Source of the DNA: SZAS-79 sp965279075
GTDB taxonomy: Bacteria > Pseudomonadota > Gammaproteobacteria > Burkholderiales > SG8-39
Direction of reading: 5' to 3'
DNA: 64,000 nucleotides
Assembly: GCA_965279075.1 (NCBI GenBank)
Contig: CBDIHI010000006.1
Coordinates: 219,645-283,644, forward strand
The position numbers and the translations under genes are program-made. Positions 45,567 to 55,029 of the stretch are shown one piece after another (the first letter of the stretch is position 1; the number at the start of each line of letters is the position of its first letter). Under the pieces are notes generated by a model. It ran no database searches and was not told the origin of the DNA. It saw only the letters and a program-made list of their open reading frames with translations.

Positions 45567-46613
45567 TCAGGCGGGGCGGGCGTGCGCCCTTTGCATCAGC
45601 AGCGCGACCCGCTCGTCCGCGCCTGCCGGCAGCACGCCCAGGTCGAGCATGCGTTCGGCGAGGAAACGGTAGTCCCCGCGCATCAGCCGCCACCAGACCG
45701 CCTGGTTGTTGGGGATGCCCGCGAACACGATGACGCCACGCGTGGCGTAGTACTTCCAGTCGTCGCGGAAGCTCGCCGACATTTCGGCCCAGTGGAGTCC
45801 CGGCCGGCGGTGGTGCAGCGCGTGGTAGCCGTCGTTGAAGCAGCGGTGGTTGTGCGAGGCGTTGACGAGGATGGTCGAATTGCGCACACCGTCATCCAGC
45901 GCGTCGAGGTCGACGAACGCATGCTGCGCCCAGTTGCCCGCCATCAGGAAGAAGCGCGTCAGCGCATACGGCAGCACCAGCACGATTGCGGCCGGGGCAG
46001 GCGCGAGCGCCAGCGCCGCAGCCATCAGCGCGAAGTGCGCCAGTTCCCCCGCGACAAAGCGCGCAAGGTCCCGGCCGCGCCCGCGCCCGCGCAGGTAGCG
46101 CGCCAGTTCGAAGTTGCCCAGCGCGAGGAAGCGCAGCCAGTAGCGCAGGAAATCCGCGGGGCTGTCGCGCCGGTAGCGCAGCGTGCTCGAGAGGTCGTCC
46201 GGCCGGTTTTCCTCGGCGTGGTGCATGACAAGGTGGTGGGGACGGTAGGCGAATGGCGACAGGCCGTACATCAGCGGCAGCACGTGGCAGGTCCACGCCT
46301 GCAGCCAGCGGCCGCGCCCGGTGAAGGCGGCGCGATGCTCGAGTGCGTGCACCATCAGCATGACCGGACCGCCGAACACCGCGTACAGCAGCCACAGGTA
46401 GGGCAGGGCGAGCAGGACAGCGATCCACGACGGCAGCAGGAACATCGCCGCGGCGCAAGGAACCAGCAGCGCACTGGCGCGCGCGGCGAGGCGGACGAAG
46501 GCAAGGTCGCGCGGGTCGCGCAGCCAGCGCACGCAGGCCCGCTCGAGCCCGTTGCGCGGGGCGTCGGTGCTGGGGCTGGGGTCGGTGATCTCGGCGGGCA
46601 GCGCGTCGCGCAT
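45567..46613 (-). CDS. Fatty acid desaturase family membrane protein
   Basis: A 348-residue membrane protein with the three histidine boxes of the di-iron desaturase family: HALEH, HLVMHHAEEN and YHALHHRRPGLHW. Several hydrophobic segments separate them. The family inserts double bonds or hydroxylates lipids with O2 and reducing power. It follows a sterol-desaturase-like gene by four bases, forming a lipid-modifying operon with the patatin gene. Confidence 0.85.
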   Translation of the reverse strand: MRDALPAEITDPSPSTDAPRNGLERACVRWLRDPRDLAFVRLAARASALLVPCAAAMFLLPSWIAVLLALPYLWLLYAVFGGPVMLMVHALEHRAAFTGRGRWLQAWTCHVLPLMYGLSPFAYRPHHLVMHHAEENRPDDLSSTLRYRRDSPADFLRYWLRFLALGNFELARYLRGRGRGRDLARFVAGELAHFALMAAALALAPAPAAIVLVLPYALTRFFLMAGNWAQHAFVDLDALDDGVRNSTILVNASHNHRCFNDGYHALHHRRPGLHWAEMSASFRDDWKYYATRGVIVFAGIPNNQAVWWRLMRGDYRFLAERMLDLGVLPAGADERVALLMQRAHARPA

Positions 46614-46617
46614 GGGC

Positions 46618-47184
46618 TCAGGGCGTCCTGCCGGTGGCGCGCACAGCCGTTCGCTGCGAGCCCATCAGGCGATCCCAGACCGGTGTCGTGACGCCGAAAT
46701 TGCAGCCATGGTCGGCGTGGTGGCCGCGGTGGAACCGCGCGCCCTCGCCGGTCGAGAAGCGATGGCCGGGCCGGTGCATGCGCCGGTGCACCGCGCGGAA
46801 CCACGAATACTGCAGGCACAGGCCCGCGGTGACGCCGTGGGCGAGGATCGCGCTGCCGGTCCCCCAGCGCAGCGCGAACCACGCCGCGACCGCCACGACG
46901 AGCGGGCCGAGGTAGGACAGCGGGTCTACCTGTTCGACCTGGGGCGCGGCATGGTGGCGCGCATGCACTCGCGCGGTGACCGGCGGGCCGTGCAGCACGA
47001 AGCGATGTACTGCGTATTCGGTGAAGGAACCGGCGACCCACCCGGCGAGCAGTGCCGCGGCGGTCAGCGCCGGGCCCGCAGCCGCGCCGGCCGCGAGCAT
47101 CAGCGCGGCGCCGCCGACCATCAGCGCGTAGTGCAGCGCGCTGAGCGCCTTGCGCCTCAGTTCGCCCGGGCTTCGGGGTGCCAT
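46618..47184 (-). CDS. Sterol desaturase / fatty acid hydroxylase family protein
   Basis: A 188-residue membrane protein with the histidine clusters HRFVLHGPP, HARHHAAP, HRRMHRPGHRF and HRGHHADHG that bind two irons in this superfamily. It is short but has the full set of boxes. It probably hydroxylates a lipid or carotenoid-like substrate. Its start overlaps the end of the patatin-like gene by 28 bases, and its end is four bases from the desaturase start. Confidence 0.82.
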   Translation of the reverse strand: MAPRSPGELRRKALSALHYALMVGGAALMLAAGAAAGPALTAAALLAGWVAGSFTEYAVHRFVLHGPPVTARVHARHHAAPQVEQVDPLSYLGPLVVAVAAWFALRWGTGSAILAHGVTAGLCLQYSWFRAVHRRMHRPGHRFSTGEGARFHRGHHADHGCNFGVTTPVWDRLMGSQRTAVRATGRTP

Positions 47185-49001
47185 GTTTCCAGAGCCTTGC
47201 TTGCGTAGGCGTACCCGGCTTCGACTAGCGCGTCGAGAGAGTGCCAGTCGCCGACGTCGGCACCCTGCAGCGGGGGCGTGAGGTAAAGCGACGCGTAGTT
47301 GCGCATCGTGGCCGCATGGTTGCTGCTCGCGAGCAGCATCGCGCGCACCAGCAGCCGGCCCAGGCGCGGGGAGCCGGCGTCCATCGCTTCGCCCTCCCCG
47401 GTGCCGGGCCCCTTGCGCCCTTCCAGCCGGCTCATCAGCACGCTCCAGCCCGAGAGGTCCGCGTCGTCGGGGACGCCGGCGTGCAGCGTGGTCACGCTGC
47501 TCACGTTCACGGCGATCACCGGCCCGGCGTTTATGCCGCTCATGACGTCGGCGGGCACGTTGTTCAGCAGGCCGCCGTCCACGTAGAGTTCGCCGCCGTC
47601 CACGACGGGCGGCATGATCCCGGGCACCGCGTTGCTCGCCGCCACCCAGCGGCGCAAGCGGCCCCGCTCGGCCGCCTTCAGCGTGCCGTGCGTGAGGCTG
47701 CAGGCGGTGCAGAAATAGCGCCGCCAGAGGTCCTCGATCGCGGTCTCGCCGAACATCGACTGCATGGCGTGGTCAAGGCGCTTGCCGGAAAGCAGCGACA
47801 CGAGCGGCAGGGTGAGGCCGGAGAAGGGCTTCAGCCGGAGCATGTCGCGCAGGCTCTCATGGACCTGGGCCGCGTCCTGGCCGGTCGCCGCCAGCGCGCC
47901 GATCACGGCGCCCATGCTCGTGCCGCCGATCACGTCGACCGGGACGCCTGCCTCGGCCAACGCGCGCAGCACGCCGACTTCGGCGAAGGCCTTGGCGCCG
48001 CCGCCGCCGAGCGCGAGGCCGACGGACCGCCCCAGCAGGTGCCGGCACAGGCGCGCGAGGGCGCCGGCGTCGCCGGAGCGCAGGTGGTGGTGGCGGCGCA
48101 CGGAGCGCTGCGCGAGCCAGCGCGCCGTGTCGTTCGGCAGGCGGCGGTCGGCCGGATGCAGCAGGACCAGCTCGCGGCCGCGGACTTCGCCCCCGGAGCC
48201 GTCCCCGTCGAGGAAGCGCTCGACGCGGCCGGGATCCGCTTGGGGCGAATCGGCCCGGGCGACGACCAGCACGCGGTCGGCCTGGCGCAGGCACATCTGC
48301 GTCCACGGGGTCGGGTCGGGGTCGCAGACATAGAGCAGCAGGTCGTGGCGCTGCTCTTCGGCGTCGAGCCACGCGGCGATTCCGTCGCGCGCCTCGGTAC
48401 GTTCGAGCGCCCCGGGGAACTCCGCCTCCACGCGCCTGCGGTCGATGCAGGTCACGCCGACCATGCCGCGCAGCGCGGCTTCGAGGTTCGCCACGAAGGC
48501 CGGGAATCCCTCCGGGCCGCCCTCCTGCCCGCCGGCGGGGACCAGCGCGAGCGTGGAGAGCTTTTCCTGGTTGCGCGGTGCGCGGTTGGCGAGCCGGCTG
48601 GTGAGGATCTGGATGAACTGTCGCGTCACGCTGGGGTGACGCTGCATGAATTCGAGGAAGGTCTGGTTCGAGATGCGCACAAGGCGCGAATCGCGCAGCG
48701 CCGTGACCGTGGCGGTGCGCGTGCCGCCGCTCAGGATGCTCATCTCCCCGATCATCTCGCCGCGGCCGATCTCGCCGAGCCGGACGATGCCGCCGGACTC
48801 GTCCTCGAGCGTGGCCACCAGCCGCCCGCTGATGACGATGTACAGCGCATCCGAAGGGTCGCCCCGGCGCACCAGGGTGCTGCCTCCGGCCACACCGACC
48901 TGCTCGAACTCGCTGCCGATGCTGCGCAGGAACGCAGTGTCCAGGTCGGGGTACAGCCGCGAGAGGTCGGCGAAGAATCCGGACAGGGCGCCGTCAGGCA
49001 T
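47157..49001 (-). CDS. Patatin-like phospholipase with cyclic-nucleotide-binding domain (NTE-type)
   Basis: A 614-residue protein with a cNMP-binding-like domain (about residues 10-130, GSTLVRRGDPSDALYIVISG and LGEIGRGEMIGEMSILSGG) followed by a linker and a patatin phospholipase (about 310-600). The patatin part has LGGGGAKAFAEVGVLRAL, the nucleophile in GGTSMGAVIG and the dyad aspartate in YVDGGLLNNVP. This architecture resembles neuropathy-target-esterase lysophospholipases. Acyl release may feed the desaturase and hydroxylase encoded downstream, and cNMP binding may switch the enzyme; both are inference. Confidence 0.88.
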   Translation of the reverse strand: MPDGALSGFFADLSRLYPDLDTAFLRSIGSEFEQVGVAGGSTLVRRGDPSDALYIVISGRLVATLEDESGGIVRLGEIGRGEMIGEMSILSGGTRTATVTALRDSRLVRISNQTFLEFMQRHPSVTRQFIQILTSRLANRAPRNQEKLSTLALVPAGGQEGGPEGFPAFVANLEAALRGMVGVTCIDRRRVEAEFPGALERTEARDGIAAWLDAEEQRHDLLLYVCDPDPTPWTQMCLRQADRVLVVARADSPQADPGRVERFLDGDGSGGEVRGRELVLLHPADRRLPNDTARWLAQRSVRRHHHLRSGDAGALARLCRHLLGRSVGLALGGGGAKAFAEVGVLRALAEAGVPVDVIGGTSMGAVIGALAATGQDAAQVHESLRDMLRLKPFSGLTLPLVSLLSGKRLDHAMQSMFGETAIEDLWRRYFCTACSLTHGTLKAAERGRLRRWVAASNAVPGIMPPVVDGGELYVDGGLLNNVPADVMSGINAGPVIAVNVSSVTTLHAGVPDDADLSGWSVLMSRLEGRKGPGTGEGEAMDAGSPRLGRLLVRAMLLASSNHAATMRNYASLYLTPPLQGADVGDWHSLDALVEAGYAYASKALETWHPEARAN

Positions 49002-49188
49002 GCTTGGATTCCCAGCGGCGGGCGCGCAGTGCGGCGGGATGGTTCAAGGAGTTCCGTTGCGGGCGTTTCGCGCCGGCGATCGTGGTGGGGCGCTGTTTTT
49101 CGGCAAGCCGGATACTATGGAGGCGTGCGTGGTGACGTCAAGGAACGGATGCCGCGTCCCGCCCCGACCTTTGAGCCCGGATTTATCC

Positions 49189-50781
49189 ATGAGTGCAACT
49201 TACGACTACATCGTCATCGGCGCCGGTTCTGCCGGCTGCGTCCTCGCGAACCGCCTGACCGCGAACGGGCGCCACACGGTGCTGCTGCTCGAAGCCGGGC
49301 CGCGCGACACCGACCCGTGGATCCACATCCCCCTGGGCTACGGCAAGCTCTTCACGAAGGCCGCGACCAACTGGAGCTACGAGTCGGAGCCCGAGCCGGA
49401 ACTCAACAACCGCCGGATCTTCACGCCGCGCGGCAAGGTGCTGGGCGGTTCGTCCTCGATCAACGGCCTTGTGTATATCCGCGGCCAGCGCGAGGACTTC
49501 GACGAGTGGAACGTCCCGGGCTGGGACTACAAGGGCCTGCTGCCCTACTTCAGGAAGTCGGAGGACCAGCAGCGCGGGGCGGACGAGTGGCATGGGGCGG
49601 GCGGCCCGCAGGCGGTGGGCGACCTGCCCGACCGGCACGAACTGGCGGATGCGTTCATCGAATCGGCGAAGGCGAACGGCATCCCGGCCAACGACGATTT
49701 CAACGGGGCGGCGCAGGAAGGCACCGGCTACTACCAGGCGACCACCCGCAACGGCCGCCGAGTCAGCACCGCAGTGGGGTACCTGCGGCCGGCGCTCAAG
49801 CGCCCGAACCTCAGGGTCGAGACCGACGCGCTGGCCACGCGCCTGCTGTTCGAAGGGTCCAGGGCGGTCGGCGTGGAGTACCGGCAGGGGGGCCGGGTGC
49901 ACTCCGTGCGCGCGAATCGGGAGGTGATCCTCTCGGGCGGCGCGTTCAATTCGCCGCAGCTGATGCAGCTCTCCGGCGTGGGGCCGCGCGCCCTGCTCGA
50001 ATCGCACGGCATCCCCGTGGTGCTGGATGCGCCCGGCGTGGGCGATGCGCTGCAGGACCACCTGTACGTGCGCACGTTCTGGCGCTGCACGAAGCCGATC
50101 ACGCTGAACGACGACATGATGAGCCTGTGGGGGCAGCTGGGCATCGGCATGAATTACTTCTTCCGTCGTCGCGGGCCACTCACCGTCAGCGCGGGGATGG
50201 CGGCGGCATTCACGCGCACGCGCCCCGACGTGCCGCGGCCCGACGCCCAGTACTACTTCATCAATTTCGCCAGCATGAAGCGGGGCGGCGTGCTGCACCC
50301 GTTCTCCGCGTTCACGTGCTCCCTCTCGCAGTTGCGCCCCGAATCGCGCGGCTGGGTGCGGATCCGTTCGAAGGACCCTGCCGTGGCGCCGGCGATCCAG
50401 TACAACTACCTGTCCACCGAAGCCGACCGGCGCATGATGGTCGACGGGCTGAAGAAGCTGCGTACCCTCGTGAACACCCCGCCGCTGGCGGGCTATGTCG
50501 CGAACGAGGAATACCCGGGCAGGAAGGTCGTGACCGACGAAGAGTGGCTCGCCTTCTGCCGCGAGTCGGGGGAGACCGTGTTCCACCCGACCTCGAGCTG
50601 CCGCATGGGCACGGACGCGGGCTCGGTCGTGGATCCGGCGCTGCGCGTGCGCGGGATCGCGGGCGTGCGCGTGATCGACGCCTCGATCATGCCGGCGGTG
50701 GTCTCGGGCAACACCAACGCGGTGGCGATCGCGATCGGCGAGAAGGGGGCGGACCTGGTGCTTGCGGACGCGGCGGGCTAG
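49189..50781 (+). CDS. GMC-family FAD-dependent alcohol/choline dehydrogenase
   Basis: A 530-residue GMC oxidoreductase with the FAD motif YDYIVIGAGSAGCVLANRL, the GGSSSINGLVYIRG signature, and the C-terminal histidine in FHPTSSCRMGTD with the asparagine in NTNAVAIAIGEKGAD. It oxidises an alcohol, for example choline or an alkanol (AlkJ-like). ATG 49189 is used; upstream open sequence runs through the divergent region and lacks family features. It is divergent from the patatin gene. A second gene of this family begins at the end of the window. Confidence 0.9.
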   Translation: MSATYDYIVIGAGSAGCVLANRLTANGRHTVLLLEAGPRDTDPWIHIPLGYGKLFTKAATNWSYESEPEPELNNRRIFTPRGKVLGGSSSINGLVYIRGQREDFDEWNVPGWDYKGLLPYFRKSEDQQRGADEWHGAGGPQAVGDLPDRHELADAFIESAKANGIPANDDFNGAAQEGTGYYQATTRNGRRVSTAVGYLRPALKRPNLRVETDALATRLLFEGSRAVGVEYRQGGRVHSVRANREVILSGGAFNSPQLMQLSGVGPRALLESHGIPVVLDAPGVGDALQDHLYVRTFWRCTKPITLNDDMMSLWGQLGIGMNYFFRRRGPLTVSAGMAAAFTRTRPDVPRPDAQYYFINFASMKRGGVLHPFSAFTCSLSQLRPESRGWVRIRSKDPAVAPAIQYNYLSTEADRRMMVDGLKKLRTLVNTPPLAGYVANEEYPGRKVVTDEEWLAFCRESGETVFHPTSSCRMGTDAGSVVDPALRVRGIAGVRVIDASIMPAVVSGNTNAVAIAIGEKGADLVLADAAG

Positions 50782-50791
50782 CCGCGCGCGG

Positions 50792-52042
50792 TCATTTGGG
50801 CGCGGCGGGCTCGACGAAAGAGGTGTCGTGCTTCGGGAACCACTCGTGCCCCTTCAGCATGTAGTGCCAGTAGAACAGCGGCAGGCCGGTTTTCTTGATC
50901 CACCAGTTCACCCAACGCTCCAGCGCCGGGTTGAGGGGCAGCGTCGGGGTCACTTTCCCGCCGTAGACGAATTCCGCCAGGATGGCCTTGCCCCGCGCCG
51001 TCGTCAGGGGGCAGGAGGCATAGCCGTCGTAGCCCGCTTCCACCTCATGGTTTGCCATCGCATGCAATAGGTTGCGGACCACCACCGGGGATTGCTTGCG
51101 CACGGCCGCCGCGGTCTTGGAATTCGGCGTGGAGCACACGTCGCCGAGCGAGAACACGTTGGCGAACTTCACGTGGCGCATCGTGTTCTGGTTCACGTCC
51201 ACCCAGCCGGCGGCGTTGGCGAGCGGGCTGGCCTTGACGGCGGCCGGGGCGCTCTGCGGCGGCGAGACATGGAGCATGTCGAAGCCGACCTCGATTTTCT
51301 CGCCCTGCCGGTCCCCGCCGACGATCTCGAAGGTCGCCTTCTTGCCCGGCCCGTCCACGGCCACGAGGTTGTGCTGGAATTTCGCCGCCACGCCGTAGCG
51401 GGCGACCACCTTGGTGAGTTCGCGGGCGAAGAACGGCACGCCGAAGATCGCCGGCCCGTGCACGTAGAACTCCAGCGTGCTTCCGGCCAGCCTGCCCTTG
51501 CCCTGCAGGTAGTCCGCGGTCATGTAGACCGCCTTCTGCGGGGCGCCGGGACACTTGAACGGCAGCGGGGGCTGCGTGAACACCGCGCGCGCGCCGGGCT
51601 TGAGGTCCTGCACGCAGCGCCAGGTGTACTCCGCATACGCAGGCGAATAGTTGCTGCACACGCCGTTGGCGCCGAGCGACTCCTTCAGGCCGGCGACGCG
51701 GTCGAGGTCGAGGCCTATCCCCGTGGCGACGACCAGCCAGTCGTACGTGACGGTGTCACCGTTGGCGAGGTCGACCGAGTTCGCCTCGGGCCTGAACGCC
51801 GCGGCCGCCGTACGGATGAGCCTTACGCCGGCAGGGACCAGCGCGGCCACGTCGCGCCGCGTGTCCGCAAGCGCCGTCTCGCCCGCGCCCACGAGGGTGA
51901 ATGCCGGCTGGTAGTAGTGGTGATCGGCCGGCTCGACGATGGCGATGTCGAGGCCGGGCGCACGGCGCCGCAGGCTGGCGGCTACCGTGATGCCGGCGGT
52001 GCCGCCGCCTGCGATGAGGACTTGATGGTGAAGGTTGGCCAT
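50792..52042 (-). CDS. Sulfide:quinone oxidoreductase-like flavoprotein (type II)
   Basis: A 416-residue FAD protein. The start VLIAGGGTAGITVAASLRRR binds FAD. Three cysteines fit the SQR pattern: Cys129 (NGVCSN), Cys164 in FKCPGAPQKAVYMT (compare the KCAGAPQK of mitochondrial-type SQR) and Cys344 in GYASCPLTT. GDVCSTPNSKTAAAVRKQ closes the FAD site. SQR oxidises sulfide to sulfane sulfur and reduces quinone. The gene follows the TRAP transporter operon by 38 bases on the same strand. Confidence 0.82.
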   Translation of the reverse strand: MANLHHQVLIAGGGTAGITVAASLRRRAPGLDIAIVEPADHHYYQPAFTLVGAGETALADTRRDVAALVPAGVRLIRTAAAAFRPEANSVDLANGDTVTYDWLVVATGIGLDLDRVAGLKESLGANGVCSNYSPAYAEYTWRCVQDLKPGARAVFTQPPLPFKCPGAPQKAVYMTADYLQGKGRLAGSTLEFYVHGPAIFGVPFFARELTKVVARYGVAAKFQHNLVAVDGPGKKATFEIVGGDRQGEKIEVGFDMLHVSPPQSAPAAVKASPLANAAGWVDVNQNTMRHVKFANVFSLGDVCSTPNSKTAAAVRKQSPVVVRNLLHAMANHEVEAGYDGYASCPLTTARGKAILAEFVYGGKVTPTLPLNPALERWVNWWIKKTGLPLFYWHYMLKGHEWFPKHDTSFVEPAAPK

Positions 52043-52080
52043 GGTCGGGTTCTCCTGCTGTGGGTGCCGGGCGGGCGACG

Positions 52081-53379
52081 CTATTTCATCAGGCCCGGCA
52101 GGTACAACGCGATCGAAGGGAATGCCACCAGCAGCGCGAGCCGGATCACGTCGGCGACGATGAACGGCGTCACGCCACGGAACACCGTGCGGGTCGGCAC
52201 CTCGGGCAGCAGCGTGGACAGCACGAAGAGGTTCATGCCCACCGGCGGGCTGATCAGCCCGATCTCCACCACCACCACGATCAGCACGCCGAACCAGATC
52301 GGGTCGAATCCGAGCTTCACGATGATCGGGAAGAACACCGGCAGCGTCAGCAGGATCATGGAGAGCTCCTCCATCGCCGTGCCGAGGATGACGTAGATCA
52401 CCATGATCGCGGCGACCACCACGATGGGGTGCAGCTGGAAGCGCGAGACGAAGTTCGTCAGGTCCGCGGGCATGGTGGTGATGTTGACGAACTCCGCGAA
52501 CATCAGCGCGCCGATCAGGATCATGAAGAGCATCGACGTCGTGCGCGCGCTCTCCACCAGCGACGCGTACAGCGATTTCCATGTGAGGACCTTGCGGGCG
52601 ATGGCGAAGATCATCGCGCCGACCGCGCCCATCGCCGCGCCTTCGGTCGCCGTGAAGGCACCCGCGTAGATGCCGCCCATCACCAGCGTGAACAGCGCGA
52701 CGACCGCCCAGACGCCCTTGAAGGCCTCCCAGCGTTCGGCCCAGCTTGCGCGCTCGCCGCGCGGTCCGGCCTTCGGGTCGCGCCACGTGGACCAGGCCAC
52801 CGCCAGGCACAGCAGGACCGTGGCCAGTATCCCGGGCAGGATGCCCGCCGCGAACAGCTTGCCTATGTTGGTCTCGGTGATGATCCCGTAGATCACCATG
52901 ATCGTGGACGGCGGGATCAGGATGCCGAGCGTGCCGCCCGCGGCGATCGAGCCGGTGGACAGCGCGTCCGAATAGCCGAGCTTCTTCATCGAGGGGTAGG
53001 CGACCTTCGCCATCGTCGCGGCGGTGGCGATGGACGAGCCGCAGATCGCGCCGAACCCCGCGCAGGCCATCACGGTGGCCATCGCCAGGCCGCCCCTCAG
53101 GTGGCCGATGAAGGCGTAGGCGGCGCGGAACAGTTCCTGCGACATGCCTGCGCGCGTGACGAAGTTGCCCATCAGGATGAACAGGGGCACCACCGACAGC
53201 GTGTAATTGCGCCCGGTCTCGTAGATCTTGGTCTGCGCCGTGGCGAAGGCGACCATCCAGTTCCAGTCGCGCATATAGGCGTAGCCGACGATGCCTACGA
53301 TGCCCATCGCGAAGGCGATCGGGATGCGCACGAACGCGAGCACCATCATGGCCGCGAGGCCGACCATCGCTTCGATCAT
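52081..53379 (-). CDS. dctM: TRAP transporter large permease DctM
   Basis: A 432-residue membrane protein with about twelve hydrophobic segments, the family opening IPIAFAMGIVG, the GAICGSSIATAATMAKVAYP re-entrant region, and FDPIWFGVLIVVVVEIGLIS near the C-terminus. It uses an ion gradient to import the solute delivered by DctP. ATG at 53379 is preferred over an upstream start that adds a Pro/Ala-rich extension. The gene is 13 bases after dctQ. Confidence 0.9.
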   Translation of the reverse strand: MIEAMVGLAAMMVLAFVRIPIAFAMGIVGIVGYAYMRDWNWMVAFATAQTKIYETGRNYTLSVVPLFILMGNFVTRAGMSQELFRAAYAFIGHLRGGLAMATVMACAGFGAICGSSIATAATMAKVAYPSMKKLGYSDALSTGSIAAGGTLGILIPPSTIMVIYGIITETNIGKLFAAGILPGILATVLLCLAVAWSTWRDPKAGPRGERASWAERWEAFKGVWAVVALFTLVMGGIYAGAFTATEGAAMGAVGAMIFAIARKVLTWKSLYASLVESARTTSMLFMILIGALMFAEFVNITTMPADLTNFVSRFQLHPIVVVAAIMVIYVILGTAMEELSMILLTLPVFFPIIVKLGFDPIWFGVLIVVVVEIGLISPPVGMNLFVLSTLLPEVPTRTVFRGVTPFIVADVIRLALLVAFPSIALYLPGLMK

Positions 53380-53392
53380 CGGGTCTGCCGCA

Positions 53393-53896
53393 TCAGGTGG
53401 TGGGGCCGCCGGCGGAGAGCCTGCCCGGCCGGAAGATCCTCCAGGCATGGATCAGCCCGGACAGGGCGATCATCGCCGCCATGAAATAGACGAAGGGCGC
53501 CAGCGGGATCTTCAGCACGTCGGTCGTGTCGGCGTAGGCCCCGATCTTGCCGGCCTTGATCCAGATCAGCCACGACAGGCCCAGCAACGTTGCGGCGCAG
53601 ACCAGTTGAGCAAGCGCGGCGATCGCCGCGCGGGCGCGCGGGCCGACCATGTGGTCGATGAAATCCATGGTCACGTGCTCGTCGGCGTGCGACACCAGCG
53701 GCAGGCCGGCGAAGATCAGCACGAGCAGCATGAGCTCGGTGCCCTCGAACGCGCCGGTCAGCGGGCGGTTGAGGCCGTACCGCCCGATCACGTCGACGAA
53801 CGTGACGAGCATCAGGCAGAAGAGGATGACCGACGCGGCAAACCCCAGCGCCGCGTCGAACCTCTTCTCCCAGGCCCCCTGGACGGGCGCGCTCAT
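53393..53896 (-). CDS. dctQ: TRAP transporter small permease DctQ
   Basis: A 167-residue membrane protein with four hydrophobic segments and the DctQ-type VTFVDVIGRYGLNRPLTGAF motif in the first loop. It forms the membrane complex with DctM. It follows dctP by 19 bases. Confidence 0.87.
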   Translation of the reverse strand: MSAPVQGAWEKRFDAALGFAASVILFCLMLVTFVDVIGRYGLNRPLTGAFEGTELMLLVLIFAGLPLVSHADEHVTMDFIDHMVGPRARAAIAALAQLVCAATLLGLSWLIWIKAGKIGAYADTTDVLKIPLAPFVYFMAAMIALSGLIHAWRIFRPGRLSAGGPTT

Positions 53897-53915
53897 GCGG
53901 AAGGCGCCCCCGCGG

Positions 53916-54941
53916 TCATTTACCCGCGGCGACCTTCTTCAGCTCCTCGTGGAACTCGGCCAGCACCTTGGCGCCGTCGACGCCCTTCGCGTTGGCCTTC
54001 TTGACCCAGTCGGCGATGATCGATGCCGAGCGCGACTGCACTTCCTTCACGAGCGCGGGGCTCGCGTCGACGATCTTCACGTTGTTCTTCTTGAGGGCCT
54101 CCATGCCGATCTTGTCCGCCACGTCCCAGGACTTGCCCGCGAAGCGCGCCATGTACTCGCCCGAGAGCCGGGTGATGATCTCCTGGTCCTGCTTCGGGAT
54201 CTTGTTCCACTTGTCCTCGTTCATGAAGTAGCCGAACGCGGAGCTGTACATCCCGCCGGGGAACACCGTCGCCTGACCGATCACGGTCTCGAGCTTGAAC
54301 GAGGCGATCGACTCGAACGGGAAGAACACGCCGTCGGCGACGCCGGAATTGAGCAGTTCGAACGACTCGGGCGCGGGCTTCACGAACGCGGAAGCGCCGA
54401 GCGACTTGGCCACCGCCTCGGCGATGCCGCCCCCGGTGCGGATCTTCAGGCCCTGGATGTCGGCGATGCCGTTCACCGGCTTCTTGGTGAACATCTGGCC
54501 GGGGCCGTGCGTGAACACGCCCAGCAGTTTCACGCCCTTGTATTCGCCGACCTGCTGGAAGTGCTTCCAGTGGATGCGCGAGAACGCGACCGAGTTCACC
54601 TCGGCGGTGTTGCCAGCGCCGGGCAGTTCGGCCATCAGCGGCAGCACGTGGCGCGCCGGCGTGTAGCTGGCCGTCACATAGGAGAGGTCGACGAGGCCGT
54701 CGCGCACCGCGTCGAAGGTTCCCGGCGGGGCCGAGGGGTGCTTGGGCAGCATCTGGAACTTGACCCGGCCCTGCGTGGCGACTTCGACTTCCTTGGCCCA
54801 GCCCGCGAGCACGGTGTGCGTGAGGTGGTGCGAGGGGCCGACCCACGAAGACATGGTCAACGTGGTCTGTGCGAAAGCCTGCGGGACGGCAAAGGTGCAG
54901 CTCGCGAGCGCGGCCAGGGCGAATTTCTGGAATGTCTTCAT
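53916..54941 (-). CDS. dctP: TRAP transporter solute-binding protein DctP
   Basis: A 341-residue periplasmic protein with signal peptide (QKFALAALASCTFAVPQAFA). It carries the DctP fold with the conserved arginine region in IQGLKIRTGGGIAEAVAKSL that binds the carboxylate of the ligand. First gene of the dctPQM-SQR operon. A carboxylate or sulfonate ligand is expected, but the exact solute cannot be assigned. Confidence 0.88.
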   Translation of the reverse strand: MKTFQKFALAALASCTFAVPQAFAQTTLTMSSWVGPSHHLTHTVLAGWAKEVEVATQGRVKFQMLPKHPSAPPGTFDAVRDGLVDLSYVTASYTPARHVLPLMAELPGAGNTAEVNSVAFSRIHWKHFQQVGEYKGVKLLGVFTHGPGQMFTKKPVNGIADIQGLKIRTGGGIAEAVAKSLGASAFVKPAPESFELLNSGVADGVFFPFESIASFKLETVIGQATVFPGGMYSSAFGYFMNEDKWNKIPKQDQEIITRLSGEYMARFAGKSWDVADKIGMEALKKNNVKIVDASPALVKEVQSRSASIIADWVKKANAKGVDGAKVLAEFHEELKKVAAGK

Positions 54942-55029
54942 GTCTCCTCCGGGTTGCGGTTATTCGCTGGGGCTGTGGTCGCCCCGAAATTGGAGTGTAT
55001 CAGCGTTGCGTTTCGGGCAAAGTACCCGC

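Noticed and set aside
47241..50864. Open frame of 1207 codons on the plus strand
   Set aside because: It covers the antisense of the patatin gene and another frame of the GMC gene; composition is of shadow type, and both real genes have full catalytic motifs.
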